From Eggerthellaceae bacterium (GTDB lineage: Bacteria; Actinomycetota; Coriobacteriia; Coriobacteriales; Eggerthellaceae), in the NCBI GenBank assembly GCA_030524475.1, contig JAUNGO010000003.1, positions 23,505-87,504 on the forward strand: a stretch of DNA of 64,000 nt, read 5' to 3'. The translations under genes were made by a program, and so were the position numbers. Positions 54,801 through 61,353 of the stretch are shown one piece after another. A model generated the notes under the pieces. The model was not told where the DNA came from. It worked only from the letters and a program-made list of their open reading frames with translations, and did not search any database. Each line of letters opens with the position of its first letter. Within the stretch, counting starts at the first letter, position 1.

Positions 54801-55444
54801 GCGTGACCTCCGACGCGGCGCAGCCTGCGCGCCCCGTGGCGACCGTCGGCGGCACCACGTTCGGCGCGCTCTCGCCGAAGGAGAACGCGATAACGGTGAA
54901 GGCGGGTGCGCAGCTTGAACTGACGTGTTCCACCGAGGGCGCGACCATCTACTACACCACCGACGGCACCTGCCCCTGCAAGGCGGACGGCTCGCGCATG
55001 GAGTACACGGGTCCCGTCGCGGTGACGGAGAACACGCAGTTCCGCATTGCGGCCTATAAGGAGGGCATGCCGTTCGACGAGTACAGCGAACGGCTGAACC
55101 TGACTGTGACGGTGGAAGGCGCGGTGAACCCCGACCCTGATCCGGACAATCCCGATCCTGATCCCGACCCCGATGACCCGACGGATCCCGACGATCCCAA
55201 CAACCCCAGCGGCCCCGTTGACCCCGACAATCCCAACGCCGACGACCCGCAGCAACCGGGCGACCCCGCGAGCCCGAACGGCGAGGGCGGCGGTGCGGAT
55301 GATGCGACCAACGCCGCCGCCAAGGCACCTCAAACCCTCGCGCAGACCGGCGACCAAGCCCCCGTTGTCCCCTGCGCAGCGCTCGCCTTCGCCAGCGCGG
55401 CAACGCTCATAGCAGCCGCCCGCATTCGCAGGCGTTTAATCTGA
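48824..55444 (+). CDS. Giant sortase-anchored surface protein with LRR and Ig-like domains
   Basis: This 2206-residue protein has a signal peptide (residues 1 to about 30). BspA-type LRR segments lie at about 235-360 and a beta-sandwich segment at about 410-480. A long middle part includes an acidic helical stretch (about 1090-1270), and a second beta-sandwich or CnaB-like domain (PVEGATATVWKRGDG--EGYEQVNPQVTG) is near 1680-1780. A Big_1-type Ig domain is near 1890-1995 and a chitobiase C-terminal-like domain (GATIYYTTDGTCP) near 2005-2097. An Asp/Pro-rich linker precedes the sorting signal LAQTGD at residue 2172, then a hydrophobic segment and RIRRRLI. It is probably an adhesin or a carbohydrate- or host-contact protein. 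ATG 48824 follows AGGGGAAGGG. Signal peptide and sorting signal show wall display; the ligand is unknown. Confidence 0.85.
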   Translation: MRRSGWWKSALSVALVGVLVIGLMPTAGFATGDGAGEGAEAANVAAASATDDVTESSAAAEDAFDEGAGNIVLDAQTLYGGESVATVEADEIDDADGANAAAQTEGEGEAAGDADATASQEETYTAGPNPFKEGVDAQPLLDYDNYDKYVVTDDQGNVDKTETAKRWKTSVGCAGTKMWAGTLIQDNGYWDEPGWSFVSNWPTPDPLHAAEVYGYIEPSYASTVDGETRDVVFAEGDAGLTSLDLGAVFDGSYDVYIDGFAFKYNRLSSLTVPSFVKKIDYYAFQQDGTNAFLSNVQFETDANGNGIQYIAGNAFSSCSGLANQELIEIPESVQYLCGGAFLYCGALTVRIDNPDVRLNDDDPNDSSVRSPFDEGTTVYAYRYKTDGSDSDVYRLSQEDTSLNYVWLDEEAAKVSVTGTLELPEGVNASDAVVTLAQAGASHQLEVNENDGTFSYDSCQTATEATLTVELPGYYTQTFLRTAAQMKSDWNVGTIAAGSFSKIETQRSFPITVLQKTGGTDEDGNELVASIPDASKLSYTLKQGDAELTYGQDNDYVIQGGHVVLSEALASNEEALAQLKLQVTPDDALKLSSATVSLDFESRGFQAQLEPWGSATITTNAAFEDRSHVMVFDGTEDTARCIMDGYSSVNWPADQENPTWLFKTGQLKAGTYTVAACKPEVDFSVSHLRSLANVGIEYATATLTVSDGETTELTMDVPDYDSAQALADMGVQSLAVRGPSERVVVGLETRIQIDYTRDAAKAMAFELGISKDSYDAADVSAATADGAQVTPTCSQDAMTLRVPAGAASGTLYVSLKPTKEQIYSVPVTVKVGSAAAAAGDASFTAVGTTVDVSGSCVRQTGNEAEVRAAPSSTVQLSIDGENVGEAAQTNELGRARIAFDLPESLVGSLLFGDRVKLEATVTPEGAGGVAGGEGEQRFTAYTDCTYRPSAEIWNFSITNAGKTQARIKDGKESGDWLTVAYQIPQKKNAYWTFDVTVKNEGQALNAGDTLMMYAELENGESVAVPLSRKSSDSTYTRYVGEYVDEAYLEYLAAHEDEEGLFDISDMRDLFVPARYSFSSFSLAFAANLDDEDYLERVRERAEQETTDKQNYLLNLYWGSYEGSDTYTDLQKACGEVYEELGSLIDELEARDDAKSADVQAAIAEIEALRPDFRNPSSAFLAPDEETWTAKMDNPFFTGEEPEDVSWDATNAAELAEWYGDEAVEVKNEDGTTELVKLTELAKQAFAELEAEIDQANSDAKNTQRQLTRAVDKLAEEAGASAPSESGSPYAFMDDNLESQCEDMLSISDGAAESGQAETSYGQGRFTADVYMTEAQKNGADGKTPGIYAGFTSVVSETAPQGIEEQEARVNSYSVDFADNHQTHDGAKADALKGLGWNFYGIGLDFASQGVDWAANHTMKNVLNRRLFSSMPIDKVTECVRAYAKAHLFDFEKKEIEEAFRLARAEGGFLNYLGLVSDYYGMQASTDSWCQGMDALGMIESDIEQINSWILYYKRFNPCDSDCQRCLDALYAERDAAEKYKVYLEVEDDNNWFDVKKGIASSITNSILGVCCLGSGGVTAANTAAGGQAATAVAEGANMAGGAISKASLAVDFASTEWHLLRAPWADVAKNAYAEATAYRESVCKSTKKKKEEESLTEEDKLRGTIDWDEFYKPLKKTSNIILDPSGTVYEALESNPVEGATATVWKRGDGPLGIGDAAWNAEGYEQVNPQVTGADGAFAWDVPTGEYQVRVTKEGYKDASTEWLSVLPVRTGLKVRLETTAAPQATGAADPKYVEVTFDQYMKASKDVGASIGGAEVERIEWVDVQQASDADGYGALSRTLRIYPTEPLAEGSTVEVKLTGAQNYVGTALGLPFVGWSQQLTVAKRPAQLVANFENAVVLQEGADATQLVAYVRYADGTPAVGQQVTAKLDSGSIAVFAGGDAAGADESGAVWVTATTDADGKATFGLSGSMAGYTTLTLGVADTMLSKELAVRVTSDAAQPARPVATVGGTTFGALSPKENAITVKAGAQLELTCSTEGATIYYTTDGTCPCKADGSRMEYTGPVAVTENTQFRIAAYKEGMPFDEYSERLNLTVTVEGAVNPDPDPDNPDPDPDPDDPTDPDDPNNPSGPVDPDNPNADDPQQPGDPASPNGEGGGADDATNAAAKAPQTLAQTGDQAPVVPCAALAFASAATLIAAARIRRRLI

Positions 55445-55502
55445 TAGAGGGCAAGCCTGATAAAAAACGCTTGGCAAAGAGGCTCTTCGCAGTTGCGACT
55501 AC

Positions 55503-55541
55503 ATAAGATGCTTGTGAGTATGTTACTCACAAGCATCTTAT
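55503..55541. terminator. 18-bp perfect hairpin after the surface protein gene
   Basis: ATAAGATGCTTGTGAGTA at 55503-55520 pairs perfectly with 55524-55541 around a three-base loop TGT. It lies 58 bases after the stop codon. No T-run follows, but stem length and position fit transcription termination or 3' end protection of the very long mRNA. Confidence 0.65.
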
Positions 55542-55661
55542 TGCTATACGAGGTAACGCTATGCTTGTTGGGCGTGGCTGTGAACCATCGATCATCCGGC
55601 TCGGTTGCAACCGACCTGGTTTTAACCGAACTAAGATCGCGCATGTCATTACGCAGTTGGG

Positions 55662-55688
55662 ATGCAATTAGGAACGTCCCAATTGCAC
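55662..55688. repeat. 27-base GTGCAATTG-family palindrome
   Basis: The minus strand reads GTGCAATTGGGACGTTCC followed by TAATTGCA, one of the standard copies of this family. It sits alone between the surface protein gene and the DUF6440 gene. Confidence 0.65.
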
Positions 55689-55775
55689 GCTTGCATCGCA
55701 AAAAGTCGTATCGGTATTGACAAAACGGGGGGGGAAGGGAGGGGTATCGGTTGCGACCAGAGAAGGGAGAGAAAC

Positions 55776-55967
55776 ATGGCCAAGGACAGGTTCGTCGAGG
55801 TGTACGATCAAGGTGCCATCAATGTTCGCAAGATCATCGTGGACAGGGAGACCGGCGTGAACTACCTGCTCGCCTCGACCAACAAGACCTCGGGCGTCGG
55901 TATGAGCGTTCTTGTGGACGCAGAAGGCAAGCCCGTTGTCACCCGCGTCGACGAGCTCGACTCCTAA
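55776..55967 (+). CDS. Small DUF6440-like protein
   Basis: The 63-residue protein reads as one compact beta-rich domain: RFVEVYDQGAINVRKIIVD followed by ETGVNYLLAS, SGVGMSVLVDAEGKPVV and a C-terminal helix. This matches what I recall of the DUF6440 family, found in Firmicutes and Actinobacteria and of unknown function. ATG 55776 follows AGAAGGGAGAG and a good terminator follows the stop, so it is a real monocistronic gene. Confidence 0.75.
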   Translation: MAKDRFVEVYDQGAINVRKIIVDRETGVNYLLASTNKTSGVGMSVLVDAEGKPVVTRVDELDS

Positions 55968-56002
55968 AAGGCGCGCCCCGCAACGTGTGGGGCGCGCCTT
56001 TT
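55966..56002 (+). terminator. Rho-independent terminator of the DUF6440-like gene
   Basis: AAAAGGCGCGCCCC at 55966-55979 pairs perfectly with GGGGCGCGCCTTTT at 55989-56002, ending in TTTT. It overlaps the stop codon by two bases. Confidence 0.85.
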
Positions 56003-56159
56003 AGCCCCCTAGCCCTTCCGCTCCCGCCGCCCCTTGAACTCATACTTCCTGCGCAAGTGGCTGTTGCACTGGCGCATCATGTCGCGCTCGCGCCGCACCT
56101 CACCAAGCTCGACGATGCAATCGAGACGTTCGCTCGCTTGCGCTCGAGCTGCTTATTGG

Positions 56160-56280
56160 GTGCAATCGTGTGCAATTGGGACGTTCCAAATTCCACATCA
56201 GCCGGGCGCAATCGCACACGCGCGTCAGGTGCAATTAGGAACGTCCCGATTGCATACCAATTGCACCAATTGCATATTAG
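56160..56280. repeat. Facing pair of GTGCAATTG-family palindromes
   Basis: One copy (about 56169-56196) and an inverted copy (56229-56254) form a long potential hairpin upstream of the GNAT gene stop, followed by more CAATTGCA fragments up to 56280. The spacer 56003-56300 carries no gene. Confidence 0.65.
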
Positions 56281-56300
56281 TTGTGCGTCGGCCACGGGCC

Positions 56301-56744
56301 TTATGCACGTCTCATGTACAGAAGCGGGTAGGGGTTGCCTTGCTCGTCGAGCTCGGTTCTTTTGTGCACGCTGAACCCCATGTGCTCGTAAAAGCCTCGC
56401 GCGAGGGGGTTCTGCTCGTTGACGGCCACCTCGCTCACGCCGTAGGCGTCGATGCCGCGCTGGATCAGGCGCTTTCCGATTCCCTGCCCCCTGCTTTCGT
56501 TCGACACGAACAGCATCTCGAGCTTGCTGCCGGCAACGCCCATGAACCCTATCGCGCGACCCTCGTCGCTTTCCGCGACCACCAAAACGGGCACGTCGCG
56601 CAGCGCGCGGGGGACGTAGCGCTTGATCTCGTCAATCTCGCCGTCCGACAGGAACAGGTGCGTCGCTCTGACGGAACCCTCCCATACCTCCAAAAGCGCG
56701 TCAACCAGCTCGGGGGTTCGGTTCTTCGCTTCGATTATCCTCAT
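56301..56744 (-). CDS. GNAT-family N-acetyltransferase
   Basis: The 147-residue protein has the GNAT acetyl-CoA loop in LEMLFVSNESRGQGIGKRLIQRGID (R-G-Q-G-I-G-K near residue 90) and the final YEHMGFSVHKRTELDEQGNPYPLLYMRR segment. The pattern resembles PhnO/YjaB-like small acetyltransferases; the acceptor is unknown. ATG 56744 is listed, but TTG 56750, two codons upstream, has better spacing from GGAGG and may be the true start. Confidence 0.87.
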   Translation of the reverse strand: MRIIEAKNRTPELVDALLEVWEGSVRATHLFLSDGEIDEIKRYVPRALRDVPVLVVAESDEGRAIGFMGVAGSKLEMLFVSNESRGQGIGKRLIQRGIDAYGVSEVAVNEQNPLARGFYEHMGFSVHKRTELDEQGNPYPLLYMRRA

Positions 56745-56976
56745 GTCCAACGTTTTCGATCCTCCTTTGCCCGTCCTTTGTCGCGCCTCGCAAAACCCGT
56801 TCGTGTTTTCGGCGAAACAGATTATAGGTGAACACGCATCGGGCGTCTTGTCGTGCGGGAAGCAGGCCGTTGCTACGGCACGATGCCTTGTAATGAGCGA
56901 GCCGCACTTACGGTAAAATGTTTCCAACGCCTGAGCGCCGTCCGGTTGATGAGCCCATTGAGAAGGAGAGGGCAAC

Positions 56977-57330
56977 ATGAGCATGAACAAAGTGAAGATC
57001 ACGGTGCTGAAAACCACGTTCGACGAGGACCTGGCGCGCGAGTACGGCGTTGAGGGCTTGAAGGCGTGCCCGATGCTGCGCGAGGGGCAGGAGTTCTACG
57101 CCGACTACGCCAAGCCGGAGAGTTTCTGCGACGAGGCGTGGAAGGCCGTCTACCAGTTCGCCTTCGCGTTGGCGCACGGCGGCGCGCAGGAAAGCTGTTT
57201 CTACCACGACGACTGGATTCGCACGCCTGGCGTGGCCATTGCCTCGTGCAACGACGGTATCCGTCCCGTTATCTTCAAGTTGGAGGCCACCGACATTCCT
57301 GCCGAGCTGGACTACACGCCCGTACGGTAG
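56977..57330 (+). CDS. TIGR04076-like small conserved protein
   Basis: The 117-residue protein begins KVKITVLKTTFDEDLAREY, followed by ACPMLREGQEF, SFCDEAWKAVYQFAFALAHGG and DDWIRTPGVAIASCNDGIRPVIFKLEA. This order of motifs, with the early Cys-Pro and the late SCNDG-RPV, is what I know as the TIGR04076 family of anaerobes. Its function is unknown; conserved cysteines suggest a metal or redox role. ATG 56977 follows GAGAAGGAGAG; it is monocistronic. Confidence 0.8.
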   Translation: MSMNKVKITVLKTTFDEDLAREYGVEGLKACPMLREGQEFYADYAKPESFCDEAWKAVYQFAFALAHGGAQESCFYHDDWIRTPGVAIASCNDGIRPVIFKLEATDIPAELDYTPVR

Positions 57331-57435
57331 CGGCTGCGACTTGCGAGCACGTTTCGCCTTGTCGTGCCGCTCGCCGGTGAAACGGCACCGTTAGATTCTT
57401 TTAGAAAACTGATATGCGGGCACGATGGAGATGGA

Positions 57436-57531
57436 GCGCAATCGGGGCGATTGGGGTTGTGCTCCGATTGCGCCCGTTGTGCAATCGAGGGGTGCTCCTA
57501 CAATTGCACCCGCGCGCGGCGCGGGTGTTTT
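57436..57531 (+). terminator. Hairpin pair ending the TIGR04076-like gene
   Basis: GCGCAATCGG at 57436-57445 pairs with CCGATTGCGC at 57464-57473. Then CACCCGCGC at 57507-57515 pairs with GCGCGGGTG at 57519-57527, followed by TTTT. The second hairpin is a typical terminator and lies between convergent genes. Confidence 0.7.
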
Positions 57532-57537
57532 GCGGCG

Positions 57538-57924
57538 CTACTTGCGGGCGGTGTAGTCGCATTGCTGGCATTGGGCGGGGGCGTCGGCGGTCACCTCGCG
57601 GTGGAACGCGCCCGACCAGCGGCAGATGTCCTGCAGAATGGGAATCACTGAGGCGCCCTTCGGCGTGAGGGAATACTCTACGCGCGGCGGAATTTCGTCG
57701 AACTGCGCGCGCTCCACCATGTCGTCGGCGATAAGCTCCTTGACGGCCGCCGAAAGCGCGGCGTCCGACACGTTCGCCATCTCGGCACGCAGCTCGCCGT
57801 AGCGCAGCGTGCCCTGCGTGCCCAGCACGCACAAAATGCGCGACTTCCACTTGCCGCCGAACACGTCGAGCCCGTATTCCAGCGGGCAGCGAATGTCCTT
57901 CTCCAGCTTGCGCTTGTACGCCAT
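57538..57924 (-). CDS. HxlR-family transcriptional regulator
   Basis: The 128-residue winged-helix protein has the HxlR hallmarks: CPLEYGLDVFGGKWKSRILCVL, LRYGELRAEMANVSDAALSAAVKEL and PPRVEYSLTPKG. Cysteines near the N-terminus (C13) and C-terminus (CQQCDYTARK) could sense redox or electrophiles. ATG 57924 follows AGGAGG. Possible targets include itself and nearby genes; none is shown by the sequence. Confidence 0.9.
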   Translation of the reverse strand: MAYKRKLEKDIRCPLEYGLDVFGGKWKSRILCVLGTQGTLRYGELRAEMANVSDAALSAAVKELIADDMVERAQFDEIPPRVEYSLTPKGASVIPILQDICRWSGAFHREVTADAPAQCQQCDYTARK

Positions 57925-58080
57925 CGGGTCCTCCTGCCTTCCGTTTTCGCTCGCGACTTCGCCTACGCTTGAGCCTCCGCCGCCTGCGCCTACGCCTACG
58001 CCTTCGCTTTCGCCCCTGCTTCCGCCCGCGCCTCTCGTTCGCCGACGCAATGCAGTGTAGCGCGCTTGCTTGCGTGGCGA

Positions 58081-58145
58081 AAGTAACTCAAAAAATTTTA
58101 AGCTACTTAATAATTTGCCGACTACTTCAAATGGCGCGGCGAGGC
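58081..58145 (+). repeat. Left 65-base direct repeat of the ATPase cassette
   Basis: This 65-base sequence, starting AAGTAACTCA and ending GCGCGGCGAGGC, recurs at 59520-59584 with only four mismatches, in the same orientation. The two copies bracket the DUF4143-type ATPase gene. Confidence 0.85.
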
Positions 58146-58183
58146 TTCTTCGTTCAGCAAACGACGACCTTGCCCGTCTTCAT

Positions 58184-58216
58184 TTCGCAAAATTCATTTT
58201 CTATGACATTTGCGAA
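58184..58216. repeat. TTCGCAAA inverted repeat at the 3' end of the ATPase gene
   Basis: TTCGCAAA at 58184-58191 and TTTGCGAA at 58209-58216 flank the stop codon. The 19-base sequence ATTTCGCAAAATTCATTTT at 58182-58200 is repeated exactly at 59434-59452 upstream of the gene. Confidence 0.75.
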
Positions 58217-59400
58217 TCAGCAAGCCATTGCGCGATGTCGACAATGCGCACGCCTTCGTGTTGCGACTCGGTATGTCTCGTTCTTGCGATAATCATTTTC
58301 GGAAATGCGTCGCGAATTGCGAGCAGGGGGGCAACTTCTCTTTCGAACGTTTCTTGGCGAGAGATGTCGTCTGCTACTTGGATGTAGGTTTTCGCCCCGT
58401 TTCTCACGGCGACGAAATCGACCTCCTTGTTACCGATTTGCCCCACGTACACTTCGTACCCGCGCCGCATGAGCTCAATCGCAACGATGTTCTCGTAGAG
58501 GTGCCCCCAGTCGGCGCGCTTGGTGCCTATCTCCGAGAAACGGAATGACAGGTCGGCAAGGTAATACTTCCGCTCGGTCTCCAGATACCGCTTCCCTTTG
58601 ATGTCGTAACGTTGCACCGGATAAAACAGGAAGGATTTGCATAGGTAGCTCAAGTAGGAGCCTATTGTTTTGTCGTTGGTCTTGTAAGACGAGCTTGTCA
58701 GCTTATTGGCGATGTTTCTAACGGAGGTTCTTTCCCCCACGGTATCCATGAGGTAGTTTCCAAGCATGATAAGGAGGTCTTCGTTCTCGATGTGAAATTT
58801 GGTAATTATGTCTTTGGCTATTGTGGTGCGGTATATGCCGTTGACGTACCTTCGTGCGTCTTCGGGGGTTCTGTACAAATAGGCGCCCGACATGCCACCC
58901 TCCGCGACATAGCTGTCAAACGACGCTTGAAGGTTGGTTGCCGGGTAATACGCGAGGTATTCTCCAAACGAGAAGGGGTAAAGGCTTATTTCGCAAACGC
59001 GGCCGCCGAACAGCGTCGCGAGATCGCTTGAGAGAAGAAAAGCGTTCGAACCGGTGAGGTAGATGTCGAACTTCTCCTCCTCGTATAGGCTGTTGACGAC
59101 CCTCTCGAAGCCCTCGCAAAGCTGAACCTCATCGATGAAAAGATAGTTTCTCATGCCGGGCTTATAGCTATCTTCGACATGGCGATACATGGCGTCGGCG
59201 TTAAGGAAGGCCTCGTCTTTTTTGAGGTTGAGCTTGACTCTTATGATGTTGAGGTCGTTTTCTGCGGAGATAAGGTCAATGAAGGCGTCCATGAGCTTCG
59301 ATTTCCCGCTGCGCCGCACTCCCGTGATTACTTTGATGTCGGGTATGTCTCTAACGGCGAGCAGGCGCTCTAGGTAATGCGTTCTCTTTATGAGCTTCAC
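58201..59400 (-). CDS. AAA ATPase with DUF4143-type C-terminal domain
   Basis: The 399-residue protein has Walker A VITGVRRSGKSKLMDAF near residue 25, Walker B YLFIDEVQ near residue 86 and the sensor YLTGSNAFLLSSDLA. Its C-terminal half is of the DUF4143 type, with YLSYLCKSFLFYPVQRYDIKGKRYLETERKYYLADLSFRF, LYENIVAIELMRRGYEVYVGQIGNKEVDFVAV and a nuclease-like EVDFV. Such genes are scattered singly through gut bacterial genomes; their function is unsettled. GC content is clearly lower than in neighbours, and the gene is bracketed by duplicated sequences, pointing to acquisition as a unit. Confidence 0.87.
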   Translation of the reverse strand: MKLIKRTHYLERLLAVRDIPDIKVITGVRRSGKSKLMDAFIDLISAENDLNIIRVKLNLKKDEAFLNADAMYRHVEDSYKPGMRNYLFIDEVQLCEGFERVVNSLYEEEKFDIYLTGSNAFLLSSDLATLFGGRVCEISLYPFSFGEYLAYYPATNLQASFDSYVAEGGMSGAYLYRTPEDARRYVNGIYRTTIAKDIITKFHIENEDLLIMLGNYLMDTVGERTSVRNIANKLTSSSYKTNDKTIGSYLSYLCKSFLFYPVQRYDIKGKRYLETERKYYLADLSFRFSEIGTKRADWGHLYENIVAIELMRRGYEVYVGQIGNKEVDFVAVRNGAKTYIQVADDISRQETFEREVAPLLAIRDAFPKMIIARTRHTESQHEGVRIVDIAQWLADSQMS

Positions 59401-59434
59401 TTTTGCCCCCTATTTTGCTGGCTCTGCTACTCCA

Positions 59435-59469
59435 TTTCGCAAAATTCATTTTAATGCATTTTTGCGAAA
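59435..59469. promoter_or_regulatory. TTTCGCAAAA inverted repeat upstream of the ATPase gene
   Basis: TTTCGCAAAA at 59435-59444 and TTTTGCGAAA at 59460-59469 form a perfect 10-bp inverted repeat just upstream of the ATPase start on the minus strand. It may be an operator, or the end of a mobile unit, because a near-identical half lies at the other end of the gene. The rest of the 59401-59719 gap holds the right direct repeat and no gene. Confidence 0.7.
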
Positions 59470-59519
59470 CTGAATGCGGGGGCAAGGGCGAATAGGATGC
59501 ATTTGCGTTTTATGAGCGG

Positions 59520-59584
59520 AAGTAACTCAAGAAACTTTAAGCTACTCAATAATTCGCCGACTACTTCAAATGGCGCGGCGAGGC
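59520..59584 (+). repeat. Right 65-base direct repeat of the ATPase cassette
   Basis: This copy differs from that at 58081-58145 at four positions, three of them T-to-C relative to the left copy. After it the sequences diverge at once, which marks the limits of the duplication. Confidence 0.85.
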
Positions 59585-59719
59585 CTCTAACATGCATGGC
59601 GTCACGTAAATGCGGCGGGCGGTTCCCGCAGAAGGCGGGGGAGCGCAAGGGCTAAACAGCGTCGGGTTCCCCAGCTTCCCGCATACCGCTCAGGCCGCGC
59701 AATCGAAAGGAGCTTCACC

Positions 59720-60013
59720 ATGAAGGTCAACGCGTATCTTGAGATCACCATGAAGATTTCCGAGGCAAACCGCCCGGCGGCGGCGAAGGTGTACGCCGAC
59801 TACCGCGGGCCGTTCCTGGAGCAAATCGAGGGCGCTCTCACGAAGGAGCTGCTCGTGCGCGACGAGGATGTGCAGGTGCTGCACGGGTTCGACAGCGTCG
59901 AGCACGCGCAGGCGTACCTGGAAAGCCAGATGTTCTCCGACGACGTGTTCGTCGGCCTGAAGCCCACGTGGGATGCCGATCCCGAGGTGCGTATCTACCC
60001 CGTAGTGGCGTAG
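59720..60013 (+). CDS. Small protein of unknown function, possible dimeric alpha/beta barrel
   Basis: The 97-residue protein starts KVNAYLEITMKISEANRPAAAKVYADYRGPFLEQIEGALTKELLVRDEDVQVLHGFDSVEHAQAYLES. A beta strand, a long helix, a second strand and the HGFDSVEHAQAYL helix recall stress-responsive A/B-barrel or ABM-type monooxygenase domains, which end in a similar way. No catalytic residues can be named. ATG 59720 follows GAAAGGAG. A bidirectional terminator follows. Confidence 0.7.
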   Translation: MKVNAYLEITMKISEANRPAAAKVYADYRGPFLEQIEGALTKELLVRDEDVQVLHGFDSVEHAQAYLESQMFSDDVFVGLKPTWDADPEVRIYPVVA

Positions 60014-60027
60014 AGGCTAGCGGGGAA

Positions 60028-60077
60028 GGGCGCAAGGGAGGCGGGGTTGCTCTGCCCCGCACCCGCCGATTGCGCCC
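60028..60077. terminator. Bidirectional hairpin between convergent genes
   Basis: GGGCGCAA at 60028-60035 pairs with TTGCGCCC at 60070-60077 and, inside, GCGGGG at 60041-60046 pairs with CCCCGC at 60055-60060. It lies between the ends of two convergent genes and has no strong T-run on either side. Confidence 0.55.
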
Positions 60078-60099
60078 TGATTACACGGTGCGGCGGTCG

Positions 60100-60948
60100 T
60101 TACGCCAATGAGCGGGCGAACTCCTCGATGAGGGCGTTCACTTTCTCGGGGGCGTCGCAGTTGGCGTTGTGACCAGCGCCCTCGATCCAACGGATGGGCA
60201 GGCCGTCGGCGGCCCAGCGTTTGTTGTAGCGCTTTGCGGAGCCGGCGGCGTCGCGTGTGCCGCAAATGAGCAGGGTGGGCGCGGCGGGCAGCTTGCGTAT
60301 GTCGGGCGAGACGGCGTCGGCGAGCGCCGCGTAACCCCACGCAGCCAGCTCGCAGTATTCCCGCTTTTCGTATTCCTGCATCATCTCAAGCATGACGGCC
60401 TGCCCGTAAGGGCTGGTGGCAACGCCGCTCGATCCCCATTTCAGTAGCATGCTCCACGGGATGCTTCGATACATGAGTTTGGTGTGGCGCAGCAGCGCAA
60501 GCTCGACGCCGGTGAGGTAGGCGCGGTTGAGCGGCGCGGAGTCTATTGCCACGAAGCCGCGCGCGACACCAGGGAACAGGTGGATGAACATTTGCGTCAC
60601 GTAGCCGCCCATCGACTGCCCAACGAGGACGGGATGCTCGACGCCCTCGCGCTCGAGGATGCGCATGAGCAGGCGCGCCTTGTCAGCCAGTGTGAGGCCG
60701 TCGAGCGCGAAGGGGCGCGAGAACCCGTGGGCGGGCGGGTCCCACACGAGGCATTTCGCCTGAGGCTCGAAGTGCGCAATCTGCTTGTCGAACAGGCGAT
60801 GGTCGGCGGTAAGCCCTGGTAAAAAGACAAGCGGCGGCAGCGGCTGCGGGTGCGTGGGGTTTGCTTCGTCCTCTGCACTTGCTGCCGCGCCCTCGTTCAC
60901 CCAATACACAACCTGTCCGCGTTCGGTGTCGATGCGTCGCCGAATCAT
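60100..60948 (-). CDS. Alpha/beta hydrolase
   Basis: The 282-residue protein has the canonical fold: LVFLPGLTADHRLFDKQI (oxyanion region), the nucleophile in VLVGQSMGGYV near residue 117, and a late Asp and His in LLICGTRDAAG and IEGAGHNANCDAPEKVN. It is most like the small-molecule hydrolase or esterase branch. The substrate is unknown. The cytosolic location is inferred from lack of a signal peptide. Confidence 0.9.
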   Translation of the reverse strand: MIRRRIDTERGQVVYWVNEGAAASAEDEANPTHPQPLPPLVFLPGLTADHRLFDKQIAHFEPQAKCLVWDPPAHGFSRPFALDGLTLADKARLLMRILEREGVEHPVLVGQSMGGYVTQMFIHLFPGVARGFVAIDSAPLNRAYLTGVELALLRHTKLMYRSIPWSMLLKWGSSGVATSPYGQAVMLEMMQEYEKREYCELAAWGYAALADAVSPDIRKLPAAPTLLICGTRDAAGSAKRYNKRWAADGLPIRWIEGAGHNANCDAPEKVNALIEEFARSLA

Positions 60949-61060
60949 GCGCCGCCCCTTTCCCCATTGCCCAACCAGTCTAAACCATTCCAGCGATTCG
61001 GCGACTTTTCGTTATGCTTTCGTTAGATCCTCGCGATTCGGCGACCTTTCCAAAATGAAT

Positions 61061-61079
61061 ATGATATCATTGATATCAA
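61061..61079 (+). promoter_or_regulatory. Twin-palindrome operator of the toxin-antitoxin operon
   Basis: ATGATATCAT (61061-61070) and TTGATATCAA (61070-61079) are adjoining 10-bp perfect palindromes 32 bases before the antitoxin start, in an otherwise GC-rich region. They are a natural site for the ribbon-helix-helix antitoxin dimer pairs. Confidence 0.7.
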
Positions 61080-61110
61080 TCGAGTTTTAACACGGGGAAG
61101 GGTGTTGCAC

Positions 61111-61353
61111 ATGGCCGATGTTCTTGTTCGCAACTTATCTTCGGGGGCTAAGGAGGCGTTGGCCAGCCGCGCGGCGCGCAACGGGCGTTCCCAGCAGGCC
61201 GAGGCGAAGGCCATCTTGGAGGCGGCTTTGCAAGACGATGCGGCAAGCTGGGTTTCGCGTTTGAGACGCGCTGCAAGCGCCGTGGGCGGCATTGATCTTG
61301 AAGCGCCCGCTCGCCATGCTCCCCGTGAAATGGATGTGGCGGGCTGGCTATGA
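61111..61353 (+). CDS. FitA/VapB-type antitoxin
   Basis: The 80-residue protein begins ADVLVRNLSSGAKEALASRAARNGRSQQAEAKAILEAAL, the typical ribbon-helix-helix of FitA-like antitoxins: strand LVRNLS, helix, and helix with R-S-x-x-A-E. The C-terminal tail (DLEAPARHAPREMDVAGW) would wrap the toxin. It overlaps the toxin gene by four bases (ATGA) and probably represses its own promoter at 61061. ATG 61111 follows GGGGAAGGG. Confidence 0.88.
   Translation: MADVLVRNLSSGAKEALASRAARNGRSQQAEAKAILEAALQDDAASWVSRLRRAASAVGGIDLEAPARHAPREMDVAGWL

Larger units (their letters stand above)
55445..55775. other. Spacer downstream of the surface protein gene
   Basis: This 331-base gap has no credible gene. It contains the strong hairpin at 55503-55541, a GTGCAATTG-family palindrome at 55662-55688 (in inverted orientation) and, near 55716, TTGACA-like sequence upstream of the DUF6440 gene. 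The first 200 bases are more A/T-rich than the surroundings. Confidence 0.5.
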
